Shown piece after piece: positions 63,401 to 64,000 of a stretch of 64,000 nt of DNA. Source of the stretch: Megamerina dolium. Its lineage: Eukaryota > Arthropoda > Insecta > Diptera > Megamerinidae. How positions within the stretch are numbered: the first letter of the stretch is position 1; the number at the start of each line of letters is the position of its first letter. A model generated the notes under the pieces. The model did not search any database. It saw only the letters and a list, made by a program, of their open reading frames with translations, and was not told the DNA's origin. The position numbers and the translations under genes were made by a program. The stretch spans positions 85,612,846 to 85,676,845 of the forward strand of contig OY978526.1 in the NCBI GenBank assembly GCA_963854835.1, read 5' to 3'.

Positions 63401-63897
63401 TATATATACATACATTTGATGCAATAATAAGAAACTACAATTAATATTGATAAGTTACAGTCTTGACTTGACTTGTTTTGGTATATATTTCATAATAATT
63501 TCAATCATTTCACACTACCCACTAATACATTAGCACATTTATATTAAATATAAATTAAAAATAAATTAAATATTAATATTAGAATAATTATAAATTATAT
63601 TCGCTTCTTTGATATAATTGATGTTCTTGTACGCCTTCATTCTTAAACATATGGTTAACAGATATTCAAACACAATGAAACACATTCAAATATAATATAT
63701 GTTATATATATGCATGTAGTTAGATAAATATATAATACGATTAATATATAATTCATAGAAATGTCGTATATGCATTAATATACCTGTTTGTTTGATGTTC
63801 CATCGACTTCCGTTGGTATCGGATATGCCCGGCCATTGGGTACCGCTGGTGGTCCCTCAGATTTGCTACGACGTGAAGGTGTGCCACGTTCCTCGGA
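42573..63897 (-). CDS. MDM1-like microtubule/centriole protein, 3' twelve exons; 5' end outside window
   Basis: Exons in transcript order: 63784-63897, 59959-60223, 56474-56534, 55724-55985, 55536-55654, 55280-55461, 55026-55202, 50742-50960, 46029-46508, 44556-44777, 43202-43315, 42573-42985. Every internal junction is AG/GT and all phases agree, giving 875 codons then TAA. Features that match vertebrate MDM1 as I recall it: STEYRLQFVWP (window residues about 56-66), a segment ELRKKAGEYK followed by a Trp-containing region (about 225-255), and a C-terminal helix ending FDKFWGGNKEDKV. Vertebrate MDM1 binds microtubules, localises to centrioles and restrains centriole duplication; a fly role is inference. 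The middle is Ser/Pro/Lys-rich (SPQKGSPQKGSPKK) and the C-terminal third has Gly-, Ser- and Thr-runs, so it is probably largely disordered. It is convergent with Dgk-eta. Confidence 0.75.
43202..43315 (-). CDS. MDM1-like exon: Pro-rich
   Basis: A 114-bp exon, acceptor ACTCTAG, donor GTAAGC. It encodes GENYSRPQSEIKASTPVEK, a five-Pro run and QLTEQAKMD. It is too short to appear as an ORF, and its phase matches both neighbours. Confidence 0.8.
43360..44525 (+). mobile_element. Mariner family 1, copy C, with an internal inverted duplication
   Basis: Inverted ends GTAAAAAGAAATCCATTATT and AATAATGGATTTCTTTTTAC; right flank TA (44526-44527), left flank TC, presumably mutated. Transposase pieces include [44 protein letters not shown] and a decayed C-terminus. 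Segment 43667-43746 is an inverted copy of 43538-43619. It lies in a short MDM1-like intron, opposite to that gene's direction. Confidence 0.93.
44556..44777 (-). CDS. MDM1-like exon
   Basis: A 222-bp exon, acceptor TTCTTAG, donor GTAATT. It encodes SDGEDGGRETAVSISSYS, KSPPEPTRVKSPEQILMRSP and PVNWTVPLDTGKTFTVTQ. A mariner begins 31 bp beyond its donor. Confidence 0.82.
44778..46028. other. MDM1-like intron
   Basis: Microsatellites only: TTC/TTA runs near 44835-44870, GAT run 45432-45453, TATG-type repeats 45355-45390 and 45530-45552. No gene seen. Confidence 0.6.
46029..46508 (-). CDS. MDM1-like exon: Gly-rich
   Basis: A 480-bp exon, acceptor TTTTATAG, donor GTGAGT. It encodes basic Ser-rich sequence (SKSSSLPSSGRAANQLHANQ), a Gly/Ser run and NRLAVPGQDNKLAES. 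The opposite-strand Pro-rich ORF here is its shadow. Confidence 0.82.
47370..48400 (+). mobile_element. RNase H-bearing LINE, 3' part
   Basis: Broken frames read TAALEILTGLTPLHLMVKR, then an RNase H start (WYTNGSKTANGSAGVGIVG, first catalytic Asp replaced by Asn), VPGHERHEGNEMADSL, and the C-terminal block LLTGHCRLNYHMKKIGV, CRLWHEEQETSEHILC. Same class as the fragment at 12800-13300 but longer. Lies in an MDM1-like intron. Confidence 0.8.
48600..48750. repeat. Cluster of ATTATTCGAATAAT palindromes
   Basis: ATTATTCGAATAAT occurs near 48629 and 48699, with variants ATTATTCGGATAAT and TAGTTATTCGAACGA between and after. The cluster sits between a LINE relic and a SINE relic; its origin is unknown. 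Confidence 0.65.
48955..49190 (+). mobile_element. SINE body, headless
   Basis: Reads CGTCAGTAACAATTTTCC, AAAGAGCTCTGTGAGAAAAC, GATGTCACAAGTATTCTGCC, AATTTAACATGCACAACAGT. It continues into a 3' part ending GCAGCCACATAACTTAACCT that the 37235 copy lacks. Confidence 0.75.
49510..49735 (+). mobile_element. SINE body, diverged
   Basis: Reads GGTCGTGTGTTGG near a degraded box B, then GATGCCCATCCGTCGACAAG, CAATTGGCAATTCTTC, GTGATGTCGCATGGG and CACGCACACTTCATCTAGTA. Same family as 37235 and 54351. Confidence 0.7.
50742..50960 (-). CDS. MDM1-like exon: Ser/Thr/Ala-rich
   Basis: A 219-bp exon, donor GTAAGT. It encodes RSQSVGPGVIQNESPKRQLR then Ala/Thr runs. The acceptor (AATAAAAAAG) has a purine-rich lead and is weak, but its phase fits both sides. 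Confidence 0.75.
52180..52844 (+). mobile_element. Mariner family 2-related relic, ends not found
   Basis: Reads IWWDQKDIVYYELPKPGKTI, LDNARPHVVQPVKAYLV (catalytic Asp), [20 protein letters not shown] and LFRSMQNALSGIGF across stops. Its 3' end runs directly into the left terminal repeat of the next element at 52845. Confidence 0.8.
52845..53717 (+). mobile_element. Mariner family 2, internally deleted copy
   Basis: Ends TGTGTGAATTAGTAACCGG and CCGGTTACTAATTCACACA enclose 873 bp, against 1205 bp for the 4172 copy. The start ATGGAAAATGTTAAGAATTG is kept, but after RPGRTITGELYRQQ-like sequence the central transposase is missing. The C-terminal part reads FHHDNTRPHIAIPVKNLL and PYSPDMVSLDYYLFRSMQNA. 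Confidence 0.88.
54351..54560 (+). mobile_element. tRNA-derived SINE with intact tRNA-like head
   Basis: The head (54351-54423) has GCAGCCGTAGCTCAGTGGTT (box A), GGTTCAATCCC (box B, about 54405-54415) and CCGGCTG, which pairs with the 5' GCAGCCG. After GAAGCATAAC comes the shared SINE body (GGTAACAATTTGCCATGAAA, AGAGTTCTGCCTTCGGG). The body and its other copies show this is a SINE rather than a working tRNA gene. Confidence 0.85.
55026..55202 (-). CDS. MDM1-like exon: Ser-Pro-Lys repeats
   Basis: A 177-bp exon, acceptor CCTTTAG, donor GTAAGT. It encodes DVEEGALLPSPTREKLMP and a short tandem repeat HGSPQKGSPQKGSPKK, a basic Ser-Pro pattern common in microtubule-binding regions. Confidence 0.85.
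55280..55461 (-). CDS. MDM1-like exon
   Basis: A 182-bp exon, acceptor TGTGTAG, donor GTATCT. It encodes RPITKEEKEQENNKK, VPGQAYLVDNKDEMSALPAR and HHLERTTGP; highly charged. Confidence 0.85.
55536..55654 (-). CDS. MDM1-like exon: CRGWGIEIDPELYKKQ region
   Basis: A 119-bp exon, acceptor TTTGTAG, donor GTGAGT, separated from the previous exon by a 69-bp intron. It encodes CRGWGIEIDPELYKKQ, LWDQVSKRSSLSALSLASS, continuing the conserved central block. Confidence 0.85.
55724..55985 (-). CDS. MDM1-like exon: conserved LRKKAGEYK block
   Basis: A 262-bp exon from ACTCTAG to GTAATA. It encodes KQVTIVEKTVDRKTSARPF and ends LDLWFKEVVELRKKAGEYK, corresponding to the vertebrate MDM1 segment reading ...VKELREKAEFYRKR. 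Confidence 0.85.
56474..56534 (-). CDS. MDM1-like micro-exon
   Basis: A 61-bp exon with acceptor GCTTTCAG and donor GTATGC. Phase 1 in and 2 out fits both neighbours exactly and gives ATLHELEPLVSDAEDRKHHE. The phase agreement is the main support. Confidence 0.75.
57640..58205. repeat. Repeat-like block in MDM1-like intron, unclassified
   Basis: AT-rich with GGGGAAGC near 57753 and its complement GCTTCCCC near 58018. The right edge reads ACCGGACTACTACCTTAA. It resembles the 33442-34183 element in style, but I see no matching left end. Could be a decayed foldback element. Confidence 0.4.
59959..60223 (-). CDS. MDM1-like exon with YRLQFVW motif
   Basis: A 265-bp exon from TATTTGCAG. It encodes AGESNSGLFKKTFTKLSTEY RLQFVWP and a Gln-rich tail. 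Donor GTGCGA is fixed by the phase of the next exon (G plus CT). The (S)EYxxQFVW motif is the hallmark repeat of MDM1 proteins. Confidence 0.8.
60891..61790. repeat. Tandem duplication, unit about 439 bp, just over two copies
   Basis: AAAGCC(A/C)TAAAATCTTTCTGC starts at 60891 and 61330, and ACCCTCTAACTACTACCC at 61081 and 61521. A partial third start lies at about 61760. Each unit contains the hairpin ATGGGTCATTTTTGACCCAT. The copies differ at scattered positions. No coding potential. Confidence 0.92.
61800..63780. other. MDM1-like intron; no gene seen
   Basis: AT-rich. Two diverged stretches near 62763-62830 and 62877-62945 share GACAC(C/T)CTTT, AAATTGGCA and ATGGATGCCA, a possible old 114-bp duplication. 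Confidence 0.5.
63784..63897 (-). CDS. MDM1-like exon (most 5' in window)
   Basis: A 114-bp exon encoding SEERGTPSRRSKSEGPPAV onward to TSNKQ, then donor GTATAT. The acceptor is taken as TTCTAAAG; upstream T-rich sequence serves as pyrimidine tract. The preceding exon is off the window, so the 5' boundary is the least certain part of the model. Confidence 0.65.
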
Positions 63898-64000
63898 CTT
63901 TAGAATGTTTGCCAATGGGAATAATAAGCGCGAGCAAAAAAAAAAAATAAATAAATAAAATAGAGGAATTAAACAAATTATATAAAAGATCAACCGTACG

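Overview
This is an AT-rich animal nuclear window with spliced genes, long introns and many decayed transposons. The coding sequences look like those of higher flies (Brachycera). The abundant mauritiana-type mariners and RTE-type LINEs would suit a tephritid fruit fly, but the species is an inference. No bacterial, plasmid or viral features are seen.

Two large convergent genes frame the window. On the + strand, exons 2 and onward of a type II (delta/eta-like) diacylglycerol kinase run from 3673 to 31257. The 11 exons in the window join in one continuous frame of 1775 codons: end of a PH domain, two C1 zinc fingers, catalytic domain, long Ser/Thr-rich linker, accessory domain, SAM domain. The 5' exons lie upstream of base 1. 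On the - strand, 12 exons between 63897 and 42573 join in one continuous frame of 875 codons. They encode a protein that I identify as MDM1-like (centriole/microtubule protein) from its YRxQFVW motif, the LRKKAGEYK segment and an FWG-containing C-terminus; its 5' end lies beyond 64000. About 11.3 kb of non-coding DNA separates the two 3' ends.

A third gene, an intact intronless mitochondrial citrate synthase (14168-15556, +), is nested inside the 18.7-kb intron of the kinase gene and probably arose as a retrocopy.

The rest of the window is intronic and intergenic sequence full of mobile-element remains. There are three copies of one mariner family (2437-3455, 10115-11317, 43360-44525) and three or four of a second mariner family (4172-5376, 36780-37215, 52180-52844, 52845-53717). 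A Tc1-type transposase relic lies at 19700-20640. At least six fragments of one RTE-clade LINE share a (AAGT)n 3' tail, and two tails of an RNase H-bearing LINE are present. A tRNA-derived SINE family has heads at 37235 and 54351, and there are several foldback/MITE-like elements. A 152-bp tandem array (41155-42130) and a 439-bp tandem duplication (60891-61790) complete the repeats.

I found no convincing undescribed molecular system. The points most worth checking are the MDM1-like gene model, the nested citrate synthase, a mariner that almost fills one short intron and carries an internal inverted duplication, a LINE nested in a SINE with a visible target-site duplication, and the long-TIR MITEs.
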